A stretch of 7,705 nt of DNA from RECO01 sp050485385 (GCA_050485385.1 JBJHBG010000161.1:1-7705), one strand, 5' to 3'; counted from the first letter of the stretch, positions 1 through 7,402 are shown. The notes: generated from the sequence alone by a model not told the origin. Program-made: numbers and translations.

Positions 1-2673
1 GTCCTCCGCCTCGCGGCGGGCGAGCCGCGCCGCGTCGACCGCGCGCCGGGCCCGAGCCAGGTTCGCTCGTGCGGCCGCGTCCGCCGCCGCCAGTTCGTCA
101 CGCCGCGCCTCGCTCGCGGCCAAGGCCGCCGCCGCCTCCCGCGCCGTCGCCTCCGCCCGCTCGAGGTCGGGCAACGCGCGCAGCTCCGCCTCCAACGCCG
201 TCCGGCGATCCGCCGCGGTGCCCGCCTCCGCAGCGACCGCGGCTGCCCCGAGGTCCAGCTTCGCGATGGCCGCCTCCAACCGCGCCCCCTCCGCAGCGGT
301 GCGTTCGGCGAGCGCTTCCGCCCGACGCCGAGCGTCCGCCCGTTCGTCCCGCTCGGTCAGGGCGGTTTCGAGGTCGCGCTCGGCAGCACGCACCGCCTCG
401 CCCGCCGTCGCCTCGCTCGTCCGTGCCTCCTCCACAGCCGCCCGCGCCTCCGCCAGCGCCGCTTCGAGGGCGACCAGCCGCAGCCGCCGGGCAAGCGCCG
501 TCACTTCCGCCCCGGCGCCGGTCTCGGCGGCCGGCTGGTGGACGAAGCCGTCCCACCGCCAGAGGCCGCCCGCCTCGGTCGTCAGCCGCTGGCCGGGCTG
601 GAGACTCGACTGCAAGGCCGTTGCCGCCGCCGCATCGGCGACGAGCCCGATCTGCGCGAGGCGGGCGGCCAAGGCCGGCGGCGCCGTGAACAGACGATCG
701 AGAGGCTCGGCACCGGCGGGCAACTCCAGGCGTTCCGGCGCCAGCGTCACCCAATGGCGCGGTGCGGCGGGATCGAGCGGCGCCAGGGCGTCGTCGCCGA
801 GGGCCGCCGCGACCGCCCGGTGCAAACGCTCGGGCACGCTCGTCGGCGGCAGCGCGGGTCTCTCGTCGCCGTGCTCGTCCTCGCTCGGCCCCAGGGCCTG
901 GGCCTCCGCCTCCAGGCGTGCCACCGCCAGTTCGGCGGATGCCGTGGCGGCACGCAGCGCTTCGGCCGCCGCCGTTGCCGTCGCCAACGTGTCGCGCCGT
1001 TCGGCCAGGGCCGCTTCCGCACTTTCCAGCGCCGCCGCCGCCGCCGTCACCTTGGCCGCCGCCTCGCCGTCGAGCGCGTCGAGCGCCGCCAAGGCGGCGT
1101 TGCGTTCCTCGTCGAGCGCCACCGACCGGGCAGCGATCCGCTCCGCCTCGCCCCGTGCCGCCCGCAGCCGCTCGTCGAGATCGGCCCGCCGCTGGCCCGT
1201 CCGCTCGGCTTCGGCACGAGCGGCCTGCGCCGCCGCCTGCCGCTTCTGGCACTCGGCTTCGGCGACACGCAGGGCCTCGGCGGCGGCCGCCGCATCGGCC
1301 TCCGCCGCCGCCAGCTCCGCCTCGCGGGCAACGAGTGCCGCGCGGGTCTCGGCCAGTCCCACCGCCTCGACACCCGCCCCGCCAGCCTCGCTGCCGCGCG
1401 CCCGCGCTGCGGCGAGGGCTTCCCCGACCGCCACCGCGTCCGCCTCGCTCCGGGCGAGATCCGCCTCGAGCCGGGTCAGCCTCACTGCTGCGGCATTGGC
1501 CGCTTCGCGCACCCGCGTCGCCTCGGCGATGCCCAGGCGCCAGCGCTCCTCGGCCTCGGTCGACGTCGCTCGCGCCCGCTCCGCCGCCGTCGACGCGGCG
1601 GCGGCCGCCGCCTCCAGGTCGCGGCAGTGCTCGGGTGCCGCGCGGCGCCGCGCTTCCAGCTCGGCCACGGCCGCCACCGCCTCCTGCAAGGCCGCTTCCT
1701 CGCGAACGAGGTCTTGCGCCAGCTCGTCGCTGCGGGTCCGCCAGCGCTCCAGGGCCGTCGCTGCCGCCTCGGCATCGGCCCGGCGCGCCTCCAACCGCTC
1801 CTCCAGCCGCGCCCGCTCGGCCGCGAAGCGCTGTTCGGCCGCGCGCAACTCCGGCAGACGCGACGCCGCCGCCTGTGCCTCCCGCGCCCGTTCCAAAGCG
1901 GTCGCCGCCGCCAGCCGGGCCGCCCCCTCGCTCGTCTCCACCGCCTCCCGCGCGAGGGCGAGCCTGCGATCCGCCTCGACCACGCGGGCGAGCAGCAAGA
2001 GCACCTGCACCTCGCGGTGGCGCTGGTTGACCTTGCGATAGCGCGCCGCCTCCCTGGCCTCGCGGACGAGCTTGGTCTCCTGCGCCTGAAGCTGCTCCTG
2101 GCGCTCGGCGAGACTGCGGAGATTGGCCGTCGCCGCATCCAAGCGCAGCTCCGCTTCGCGCCTGCGGCTCTGCAATCCGGCGATGCCGGCGGCATCGGCC
2201 AGCAGCCGCTGCCGCTCCTGCGGGCGGGCCTCGACCAACGCCCCGATCTGCCCTTGGCCGACGATGGCAGCACTGCGGGCACCGGCAGCGGCATCGGCCA
2301 ACAGGCGGGCGATGTCGCGCGAGCGGGCCTCGCGGCCGTTGAGCCGGAAGTTGGAGCCGACGCCGCGACCGAGCCGGCGCACCACCTCGATCGCCGCCGC
2401 GCCGATGCCGGCCGGCGGCTCCAGGACCATCGCCACCTCGGCGAAGTCGAAGGCCGGCCGCGCGTCCGAGCCGGCGAAGATCACGTCCTCCATCTCGCCG
2501 CCACGCAAACCGCGGGCCGAGCTCTCGCCCATCACCCAGCGGATGGCGTCGACGATGTTGGACTTGCCGCAGCCGTTCGGCCCGACGACGCCGGTGAGGC
2601 CCGTCTCGATCCGGACCTCGGTCGGGTCGGCGAACGACTTGAACCCGGCCAGCCGCAGGCGCGAGATGTGCAA
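1..2673 (-). CDS. smc: Chromosome segregation protein SMC (partial, C-terminus beyond left edge)
   Basis: ATPase of the bacterial condensin-like SMC-ScpAB complex, which loads on and extrudes chromosomal DNA in the cytoplasm. The frame is open for exactly 891 codons from a TTG start to base 1. The N-terminus has the SMC pattern ISRLRLAGFKSF, then Walker A GPNGCGKSN (residues 31-39), RWVMGESS, LRGGEMEDVIFAG, and the Q-loop region VGQGQIGAL (about 138-146). A long Ala/Glu/Arg coiled coil follows (about 165-600). A globular hinge (about 605-720) contains PLDPAAPRHW and LWRWDGF, and the return coiled coil runs to the edge. The ABC signature and Walker B should lie in the missing 260-290 residues, judging from usual lengths near 1150-1180. 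The start is forced: the dsbA stop TGA lies in the same frame four codons upstream, and TTG is the only start codon before the conserved motif. No Shine-Dalgarno is visible, so coupling to dsbA translation is likely. I count only about seven lysines. Confidence 0.96.
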   Translation of the reverse strand, partial: MHISRLRLAGFKSFADPTEVRIETGLTGVVGPNGCGKSNIVDAIRWVMGESSARGLRGGEMEDVIFAGSDARPAFDFAEVAMVLEPPAGIGAAAIEVVRRLGRGVGSNFRLNGREARSRDIARLLADAAAGARSAAIVGQGQIGALVEARPQERQRLLADAAGIAGLQSRRREAELRLDAATANLRSLAERQEQLQAQETKLVREAREAARYRKVNQRHREVQVLLLLARVVEADRRLALAREAVETSEGAARLAAATALERAREAQAAASRLPELRAAEQRFAAERARLEERLEARRADAEAAATALERWRTRSDELAQDLVREEAALQEAVAAVAELEARRRAAPEHCRDLEAAAAAASTAAERARATSTEAEERWRLGIAEATRVREAANAAAVRLTRLEADLARSEADAVAVGEALAAARARGSEAGGAGVEAVGLAETRAALVAREAELAAAEADAAAAAEALRVAEAECQKRQAAAQAARAEAERTGQRRADLDERLRAARGEAERIAARSVALDEERNAALAALDALDGEAAAKVTAAAAALESAEAALAERRDTLATATAAAEALRAATASAELAVARLEAEAQALGPSEDEHGDERPALPPTSVPERLHRAVAAALGDDALAPLDPAAPRHWVTLAPERLELPAGAEPLDRLFTAPPALAARLAQIGLVADAAAATALQSSLQPGQRLTTEAGGLWRWDGFVHQPAAETGAGAEVTALARRLRLVALEAALAEARAAVEEARTSEATAGEAVRAAERDLETALTERDERADARRRAEALAERTAAEGARLEAAIAKLDLGAAAVAAEAGTAADRRTALEAELRALPDLERAEATAREAAAALAASEARRDELAAADAAARANLARARRAVDAARLARREAED

Positions 2674-2682
2674 GGCGGAGGA

Positions 2683-3390
2683 TCAGCCGCGGGCGAGCGC
2701 TGCGTCGAGGATGCGCCCGAGCCCTGCCGGCGACTGCACGCCCTGATGCCGCTCGCCGGCGACGATCAGCGTCGGCGTCGCCTCGACCCCGTAGACGTCG
2801 CGGCCCTCCTGATAGCCCTGCAGGATCCAGTCGAGCAGCGCGAAGTCGGCGAGGCAGCGGGTCGTCTGCTCGGCCGGCACGCCGGCAAGCTGGGCGAGGT
2901 CGGTGAGCGCGTTGATGGTGCCGGCCACCGCCATGAGGTTGTCGATGTCCGCATCGCCGCGGCCGGCGTCACGCCACAGTGCCGGCAGGCCGCTCTCTTC
3001 CAGTCGCGAGCGGGCCGACGCGTTCGAGGCGGCGCCGACCCAGCGCCGCTGCTCCTGGTACATCACGTCGATGAGCGGGAAGAACAGGTCCTCACCCGCG
3101 CAATGCGCCACGGCCGAGGCGAACCACGCGCGGAGGTCCAGCGGGAAGTCGCGATAGACGTAATGGATGCGCCCGGTGTCGACGTAGGCGGCCTTCACCT
3201 CGGGCCAGGTATCGTTGTGGAGCTGGGCGCAAGCCGGACAGGAGAGCGAGGAGAACTCGCGCACCTCGACCGGCGAAGCGGCATCGCCCAACGCCTTGAT
3301 CGGCCAGTCGGCCCAGGCCTTGCGGGTCAGGGGGCCGGCCAACACCGGCAGGGCGAGGGTCGTGGCGAGAACGTGGCGGCGGGTCGGCAA
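2683..3390 (-). CDS. DsbA-family thioredoxin-fold thiol-disulfide oxidoreductase, exported
   Basis: A 235-residue protein expected to act in the periplasm on cysteine pairs of exported proteins. The N-terminus is a signal peptide: RR at residues 4-5 (PTRRHVLA), a hydrophobic core to about residue 19, and likely cleavage after KAWA (residue 27). The twin arginine is Tat-like but lacks the full consensus, so Sec export is also possible. The thioredoxin fold follows, with EFSSLSCPAC placing the CXXC site at Cys51-Pro-Ala-Cys54. A helical insert precedes the cis-proline loop VEATPTLIV (Pro206). The start is TTG, supported by AAGGAG eight bases upstream; there is no better ATG. It lies 54 bp after dciA and 9 bp before smc, so the three probably form one transcript. 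Homologues are found beside smc in related alphaproteobacteria, but no functional link is shown. No DsbB-like partner is in the window, so oxidase versus isomerase/reductase role is undecided. Confidence 0.9.
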   Translation of the reverse strand: MPTRRHVLATTLALPVLAGPLTRKAWADWPIKALGDAASPVEVREFSSLSCPACAQLHNDTWPEVKAAYVDTGRIHYVYRDFPLDLRAWFASAVAHCAGEDLFFPLIDVMYQEQRRWVGAASNASARSRLEESGLPALWRDAGRGDADIDNLMAVAGTINALTDLAQLAGVPAEQTTRCLADFALLDWILQGYQEGRDVYGVEATPTLIVAGERHQGVQSPAGLGRILDAALARG

Positions 3391-3398
3391 GGGACCGT

Positions 3399-3404
3399 CT
3401 CCTT
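3399..3404 (-). promoter_or_regulatory. Ribosome binding site of the dsbA-like gene
   Basis: The minus strand reads AAGGAG here, with eight bases between it and the TTG at 3390. It is the clearest Shine-Dalgarno of the minus-strand set and is the main reason for accepting a TTG start for the thioredoxin-fold gene. Confidence 0.7.
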
Positions 3405-3444
3405 CGACTTGGCCAGGGCGTCTTAAGCGGCTAGCGCGGCCTCC

Positions 3445-3984
3445 TCAAGTCACGCGACCGTGCGCGGCATGGCGGCGCGCGATGGCAACCCCGAGATCGG
3501 CGAGGGCGGAGCGCAGCGCCGGCGGCTCGATGCCGGCCACCACGGCCTCGATGGCCGCGTGCCGCGCCGCGTCGAGCGGCGGCAACGAGGCCGTCGCCTC
3601 CGGCTCCGGCAAGGGGGCTTGGATCAACTCGAGCCGCCAGACCACGTCGTCGCCGAAGAACGCGTTGATCCGCTCCAAGAGCTGCGGTTCCTGGTGTTGC
3701 AGAAGGAGGGCCGCGCGCGGACGAACGTGGACCACGAGGCGCCGTTCGCGACGGCGGATGCGGACGGGCAGCGCGGCGCTCGCGATCTCGTCGCCGACGA
3801 CGGTCGCCCACTCCGCGATCAGCCGCGCATCGGCGAAGCCGAAGCGGCGGGTCGGCCCGTCCATCACCCGACCCAGCAGCGCGGCCGTCAGGGTCGGACG
3901 CGCGATCCGGCGCGCCGCGGCATCCGATGGCTTGCCGCCGCGGCGGCGAGCGGCTACCGGCTCGGAGGTGTCGTCCTTGCTCAT
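3445..3984 (-). CDS. dciA: DciA-like DUF721 protein (replicative helicase loader family)
   Basis: DUF721/DciA proteins load or assist the replicative helicase DnaB in the many bacteria lacking DnaC or DnaI. The predicted product is 179 residues, soluble and basic at the N-terminus. The DUF721 (KH-like) domain covers about residues 31-125, with visible family features: LLGRVMDG, FGFADARLIAEW (Trp59), the strand RLVVHVRPRAALLLQHQEP, and LLERINAFFG. A Pro-rich linker (PLPEPEA) leads to a helical tail ending in the ALADLGVAIARR pattern common in alphaproteobacterial members. I chose ATG at 3984; GGAG abuts it directly, which is poor spacing. Upstream in-frame GTG (3990, 4017) and TTG (4020) remain possible and would run into the mutY start region. 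It is divergent from mutY and heads the dciA-dsbA-smc set. The symbol is by family; direct function is inferred. Confidence 0.85.
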   Translation of the reverse strand: MSKDDTSEPVAARRRGGKPSDAAARRIARPTLTAALLGRVMDGPTRRFGFADARLIAEWATVVGDEIASAALPVRIRRRERRLVVHVRPRAALLLQHQEPQLLERINAFFGDDVVWRLELIQAPLPEPEATASLPPLDAARHAAIEAVVAGIEPPALRSALADLGVAIARRHAAHGRVT

Positions 3985-4030
3985 CTCCACGGATATGGCA
4001 TCGCCTGCCGCCGCCACCAAGGTGCGAGCG
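3985..4030. promoter_or_regulatory. Short divergent start region between dciA and mutY
   Basis: Only 46 bp separate the chosen starts of dciA (leftward) and mutY (rightward), and just 10 bp if mutY starts at 3995. Two promoters must lie here or inside the opposite coding sequences. I see no convincing -35/-10 pair; the only AT-richer patch is GGATATGGCAT around 3991-4001. The call rests on gene geometry rather than on a motif. Confidence 0.3.
4018..4023 (+). promoter_or_regulatory. Possible ribosome binding site of mutY
   Basis: AAGGTG lies seven bases before the ATG at 4031 and is a one-mismatch Shine-Dalgarno. The alternative ATG at 3995 has no comparable site, so this favours 4031, though weakly. 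Confidence 0.35.
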
Positions 4031-5059
4031 ATGCAGGAACGCCTGCTCGCGTGGTACGACCGCGCCCGGCGCCGCCTGCCTTGGCGGGCCGAGCCTGGGA
4101 CCGCCGTCGATCCTTATGCCGTGCTGGTCAGCGAGGTGATGCTCCAGCAGACGACCGCGGCCACCGTCGCCGGACGCTTTCCGGCGTTCATGGCGCGCTT
4201 TCCGACGCTGGCAACCCTCGCCGACGCACCGCTCGACGACGTGCTCCATGCTTGGCAGGGCCTCGGCTACTACCGCCGCGCCCGCGGCCTGCACGCTTGT
4301 GCCCGGGCCCTCGTCGAGCGACACGACGGCCGCTGGCCGCGCACGGCCGCCGAACTCGAAACGTTGCCGGGTATCGGCCCCTACACCGCCGCCGCCATCG
4401 CGGCCATCGCCTTCGACGAGCCGGTGCTGGCCGTCGACGGCAACGTCGAGCGCGTGCTGGCCCGCCTCTTCGCCGTGACCACGCCGCTGCCCCGCGCCCG
4501 GCCCGAGTTGCGCCGGCTCGCCACGACGCTCCACCCCCGGTCGCGGCCGAGCGACACCGTCCAGGCGACGATCGAGTTGGGTGCACTCGTGTGCCGCCCG
4601 CGCGCACCGGCCTGCCTCGCTTGCCCGATCCGGGACCACTGCGCCGCCCACCACCAAAACATCGCCGCGACCCTGCCCCAGAAGGCACCGAAGGCGGCGC
4701 GGCCCGAACGCTTCGCCGTCGCGTTTCACCTCAGCCGGGCGGACGGCGCCGTGATGTTCCGCCGCCGCCCGGCGACCGGCCTGCTCGCCTCGATGATCGA
4801 CCTGCCGAGCACCGAATGGGCGGACGTGCCGCCAGGGGCGAACGCCGCCCGCGCGGCAGCGCCCTCGGCCGCCGACTGGCAGCCCTTGCCGGGCCGGGTG
4901 CGCCACGTCTTCACCCATTTTACGCTCGACGTGACGGTCTGGCGCGGCGTCGCCGACGGCGTCGGCCCGGCGGACGCGCTCTGGTGCCGGCCCGAGCGTT
5001 TCGCTACCCTCGCCTTGCCGACGCTGACCAAGAAGGTGCTCGCGCACGCCGGCTCCTGA
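4031..5059 (+). CDS. mutY: A/G-specific adenine glycosylase MutY
   Basis: Base-excision repair enzyme that removes adenine mispaired with 8-oxoguanine, preventing G:C to T:A mutation. The product is 342 residues. It opens with WYDRARRRLPWRA, followed by SEVMLQQT carrying catalytic Glu35. The helix-hairpin-helix LPGIGPYTA is at 112-120, and VDGNVERV supplies catalytic Asp136. The iron-sulfur cluster loop is complete: Cys188-x6-Cys195-x2-Cys198-x5-Cys204. The C-terminal NUDIX-like domain that recognises 8-oxoG is present, including VFTHFTLDV (the FSH-type loop). All key residues are intact and the length fits the family (about 340-360), so it should be active. The start is 4031 (AAGGTG upstream) or 3995, which adds 12 residues; the frame stays open far further upstream, but that part is antisense to dciA and dsbA and does not look like MutY. 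It is followed after 22 bp by the asmA-like gene, probably co-transcribed. Confidence 0.95.
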   Translation: MQERLLAWYDRARRRLPWRAEPGTAVDPYAVLVSEVMLQQTTAATVAGRFPAFMARFPTLATLADAPLDDVLHAWQGLGYYRRARGLHACARALVERHDGRWPRTAAELETLPGIGPYTAAAIAAIAFDEPVLAVDGNVERVLARLFAVTTPLPRARPELRRLATTLHPRSRPSDTVQATIELGALVCRPRAPACLACPIRDHCAAHHQNIAATLPQKAPKAARPERFAVAFHLSRADGAVMFRRRPATGLLASMIDLPSTEWADVPPGANAARAAAPSAADWQPLPGRVRHVFTHFTLDVTVWRGVADGVGPADALWCRPERFATLALPTLTKKVLAHAGS

Positions 5060-5071
5060 CCGCCCGTCGCC

Positions 5072-5076
5072 GGAGG
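5072..5076 (+). promoter_or_regulatory. Ribosome binding site of the AsmA-family gene
   Basis: GGAGG sits five bases before the ATG at 5082, inside the 22 bp gap after mutY. It is a strong site and implies the AsmA-family gene is translated on its own even if it is transcribed with mutY. Confidence 0.7.
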
Positions 5077-5081
5077 TTGCC

Positions 5082-7007
5082 ATGCGCATCCTGCTCACGA
5101 TCCTCGCCGGTCTGGTCGTCCTCGTCGGCGGCCTCGCGCTGGCCCTGCCCTACGTCGTGCCCCACGTTTGGTTGCGCGCGACGCTGACCGAAACGCTCGC
5201 CGAAGCGACCGGCGCCGAGGTGCGCATCGAGGGCGAGCTGCGCTGGCGGGTGCTGCCCCGCATGGCCGCGCGCGTCGAACGGGTGGGCTTCGGCGACCTG
5301 CCCGAGCGCTCGCCGCTGGAACGGCTTACCGTCGCCACGCTGGATGCCGAACTGGGGTTGATCGACCTGATCTGGGGCAACGTCGTGGTCCGGCGGCTCG
5401 TCGTCGGCGGGCTCGACGCCGTGGTCGACCTCGACCGGGTGCGGCCGGAGGATCTGGCGGACGAGTTGCCGGATGCACCGGCGGAAGGCGGCCGTACGCC
5501 CACCGCCGGCGAGGTGCCGAGCGTCGTGCTCGACGAGGTTCGGCTGGAGGCGGCGCGCATCGTGCTGCGCGAGGGCGGCCGGGAACGCCGCTTGGAGGAT
5601 CTCGACGGCCAACTCGCCTGGCCCGATCCCGCCGGGCCGATCGCCATCGCGCTCGACGGCCGGCTCGACGACCGGCCGCTGCTGGTCCGGCTCGATGCGG
5701 CGGCGCCGCGCGCGCTGCTCGGCAGCGGCACGAGCGACGTCCGGCTGCACGTCGAGGCGGACGGGCTGACGCTCACCCTCGACGGCGATGCCGACCTCGT
5801 TCCGCGGCCCTCGGCCCGTGCCTCTTTGGACGTGGACCTCGACCAGCCCGCCGCGACCCTGTCGTGGCTCGCCGGCACGACCGTGGACCTGCCGTTCGAG
5901 CGCCTGACCGCCAGCGCACGCATCGACGGCAATGGCGATGCGCTGACGTTCGACGACCTCGATCTCCGCGTCGACGAAGCGACGGCGACCGGCGCACTCG
6001 CGCTCCGGCTCGACGGCGCGCGTCCCCAGCTCGGCGGCAGCTTGCGCCTCGGTACGCTCGACTTGGCGTGGCTGCGAGCCGATGCCGAGGAGGACGCGAA
6101 CGGCGATGCGGCGGCTGCGGCGGAGGCTGCGGCGTCGGTCCGCACTGCAGTGCAGGCACCGGTTCTGCCCCTGGATCTGGACCTCGCGGTGGCGGTCGAT
6201 ACGATTCGGGCGGAAGGGCTGGAGATCGGTCCCGCTTCGATGACCCTCCTCGGCCGCGACGGCGGGTTGGACGTCGACCTCGACGAACTCGCCCTCTACG
6301 GCGGCAGCATCGACGGCACGGTGGGCTACCGTCCCGAGGCCGGCGCCATGCAGCTGGCAACGGCACTGCGCGGACAGGGCATCGACCTTGCGGCCCTCCT
6401 CCACGCGCTCGACGTGGACGAGATGACGGCCGGAACGGCCTCCTTCCGGCTCGATCTCGACACCTCCGGCACCGAGGCGGACGACCTGCTCGCCGCCGAC
6501 GGCAGCGGCGACGTCCGGCTGGAGCGCGTGCGCCTCCAGCGGCTGGACGACCACCCGCAACTGCGGGCGCTGCGCGAACTCCTGATCCTCGGCGGCGGCA
6601 GCGGCGAGATCACGGTCGGCAGCGCCACCGCCAGCTTCACCGTGCGCAACGGCATCGTCCGCAACGACGATCTGGTCGCAGCGACGGGGGTTCTGCGTCT
6701 GCGCGGCGAGGGCACGGCCGATCTGCCGGGAAGGCGCGTGCCCCGCTACGTGCTCACGCCCGAGCCTTTGACCGACGTCGACCGGCTGGGGCCGGTGCAG
6801 CACCTGCGCGTCGTGATGGTGCCGGTGGTCATCGATGGCCCGTTCGACGATCTGCGCGTGCGTGCCGATCCGGGTGCCGCCGTCACCGGCCCCTTGCGCG
6901 AGCTGCGGCGTCTTCTGGAAGGCTCCTCGGAAGGCGAGGAGGAGGGGGAAAGCGGCCTGGAGCGCGGCGTGCGCGACGTCCTGCGCGGCTTCGGCATCCG
7001 CCCGTGA
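5082..7007 (+). CDS. AsmA-family protein, inner-membrane anchored, periplasmic
   Basis: A 641-residue protein of the AsmA/TamB/YhdP superfamily. Members have one N-terminal anchor and a long periplasmic beta-groove, and are tied to phospholipid transport and outer-membrane homeostasis; the exact role here is inferred. Residues about 4-26 are a single hydrophobic segment. The AsmA N-domain follows, with ATGAEVRIEGELRWRVLPR and a VERVGFGDLPE strand typical of the family. The middle is repetitive beta-strand sequence (LTLTLDGDADL, LRLDGARPQLGG). An Ala/Glu/Asp linker lies at about 333-355. The AsmA C-terminal region runs from about 448, with LDLDTSGTEADDLLAADGSG and RNGIVRNDDLVAATG, to about 620, followed by an acidic Glu-rich tail. 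I find no lysine and no cysteine in the whole protein, and it is strongly Asp-rich. The start ATG has GGAGG five bases upstream. It follows mutY by 22 bp and converges on yraN across 41 bp. Confidence 0.9.
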   Translation: MRILLTILAGLVVLVGGLALALPYVVPHVWLRATLTETLAEATGAEVRIEGELRWRVLPRMAARVERVGFGDLPERSPLERLTVATLDAELGLIDLIWGNVVVRRLVVGGLDAVVDLDRVRPEDLADELPDAPAEGGRTPTAGEVPSVVLDEVRLEAARIVLREGGRERRLEDLDGQLAWPDPAGPIAIALDGRLDDRPLLVRLDAAAPRALLGSGTSDVRLHVEADGLTLTLDGDADLVPRPSARASLDVDLDQPAATLSWLAGTTVDLPFERLTASARIDGNGDALTFDDLDLRVDEATATGALALRLDGARPQLGGSLRLGTLDLAWLRADAEEDANGDAAAAAEAAASVRTAVQAPVLPLDLDLAVAVDTIRAEGLEIGPASMTLLGRDGGLDVDLDELALYGGSIDGTVGYRPEAGAMQLATALRGQGIDLAALLHALDVDEMTAGTASFRLDLDTSGTEADDLLAADGSGDVRLERVRLQRLDDHPQLRALRELLILGGGSGEITVGSATASFTVRNGIVRNDDLVAATGVLRLRGEGTADLPGRRVPRYVLTPEPLTDVDRLGPVQHLRVVMVPVVIDGPFDDLRVRADPGAAVTGPLRELRRLLEGSSEGEEEGESGLERGVRDVLRGFGIRP

Positions 7008-7022
7008 ATGGTGCCGGGTCGC

Positions 7023-7040
7023 GCCGCGGGCCCGAGCGGC
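7023..7040. terminator. Weak hairpin between convergent asmA-like gene and yraN
   Basis: GCCGC (7023-7027) can pair with GCGGC (7036-7040) around an 8-base loop, in the 41 bp between two convergent stops. The stem is short and no T-run follows on either strand, so this is at best a weak candidate; termination may be Rho-dependent. Confidence 0.2.
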
Positions 7041-7048
7041 TGCCCAAC

Positions 7049-7402
7049 CTATTCCCGCCAAGCATCCGCGACGTGCCGCGGCAGGCGGCCGCGCGCCAAC
7101 AGCACCACGTCGAAGCGGAAGACGGTTTCCGGCGGGAACACGCGCCTTGCCAGGAAGTGCTCGGCGGCACGGGCGATGCGCAGCCGCTGTGCCGGCGTAA
7201 TCGCCTCCAACGCCAACACCGTCGTCGCCCGGCGCTTGACCTCGACGAACACGACGAGCGGGCCGCGCGCAGCGACGAGGTCGATCTCACCCACCGGCGT
7301 GCGGTAGCGCCGCGCCAGGACGCGAAACCCCTTCAGGCGCAGCCACCAGGCGGCGAGGGTCTCGGCCCGATGGCCGCTGCGTTCGGCCGCCTGCCGCGTC
7401 AT
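7049..7402 (-). CDS. yraN: YraN / UPF0102 family endonuclease-like protein
   Basis: A 117-residue soluble protein of the UPF0102 family, which has a restriction-endonuclease-like (Holliday-resolvase-like) fold and no firmly established function. Length matches the usual 115-130. The family core is complete: SGHRAE with Glu14, a WLRLKGFRVLARRYR helix-strand, GEIDLVA with Asp41, and VVFVEVKRR with Glu54 and Lys56. These are the PD-(D/E)xK-type positions. The C-terminal part contains ITPAQRLRIARAAEHFLARR and VFRFDVVLL, also typical. The frame continues open upstream towards the window edge, but that part is Arg-rich and out of frame with the RsmI domain. The real start is ATG at 7402, overlapping the RsmI-like stop as ATGA, with AAGGGCGG just upstream. 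This overlap implies coupled translation, as in the common rsmI-yraN pair. gshB, often next, is not here; asmA converges instead. Confidence 0.92.
   Translation of the reverse strand: MTRQAAERSGHRAETLAAWWLRLKGFRVLARRYRTPVGEIDLVAARGPLVVFVEVKRRATTVLALEAITPAQRLRIARAAEHFLARRVFPPETVFRFDVVLLARGRLPRHVADAWRE

Noticed and set aside
1..1700. Dense GCC/GCG triplet runs that resemble a simple repeat
   Set aside because: They encode the alanine-rich coiled coil of SMC in frame; spacing and order are irregular, so there is no true tandem repeat.
538..3426. A 962-codon open frame on the plus strand
   Set aside because: It is antisense to smc and dsbA, Arg/Gly/Leu-rich without recognisable domains, and explained by G/C third-position bias, which suppresses stops in the opposite strand. 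The minus strand encodes clear SMC and DsbA motifs over the same span.
3421..3444. A GCTAGC-centred palindrome between dciA and dsbA as an operator or terminator
   Set aside because: Symmetry extends only a few bases beyond the hexamer and no T-run follows; this is within chance.
3215..4030. An N-terminal extension of about 270 codons on MutY
   Set aside because: It overlaps dciA and dsbA in antisense and bears no resemblance to MutY or any domain; MutY homologues begin just before the WYD motif.
5004..7061. A 685-codon open frame on the minus strand and a 754-codon plus frame at 5168-7432
   Set aside because: Both are shadows of the AsmA-family gene, with Arg/Gln/Gly-rich low-complexity translations and no domain. 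The AsmA frame has an N-terminal anchor, a good ribosome binding site and family motifs.
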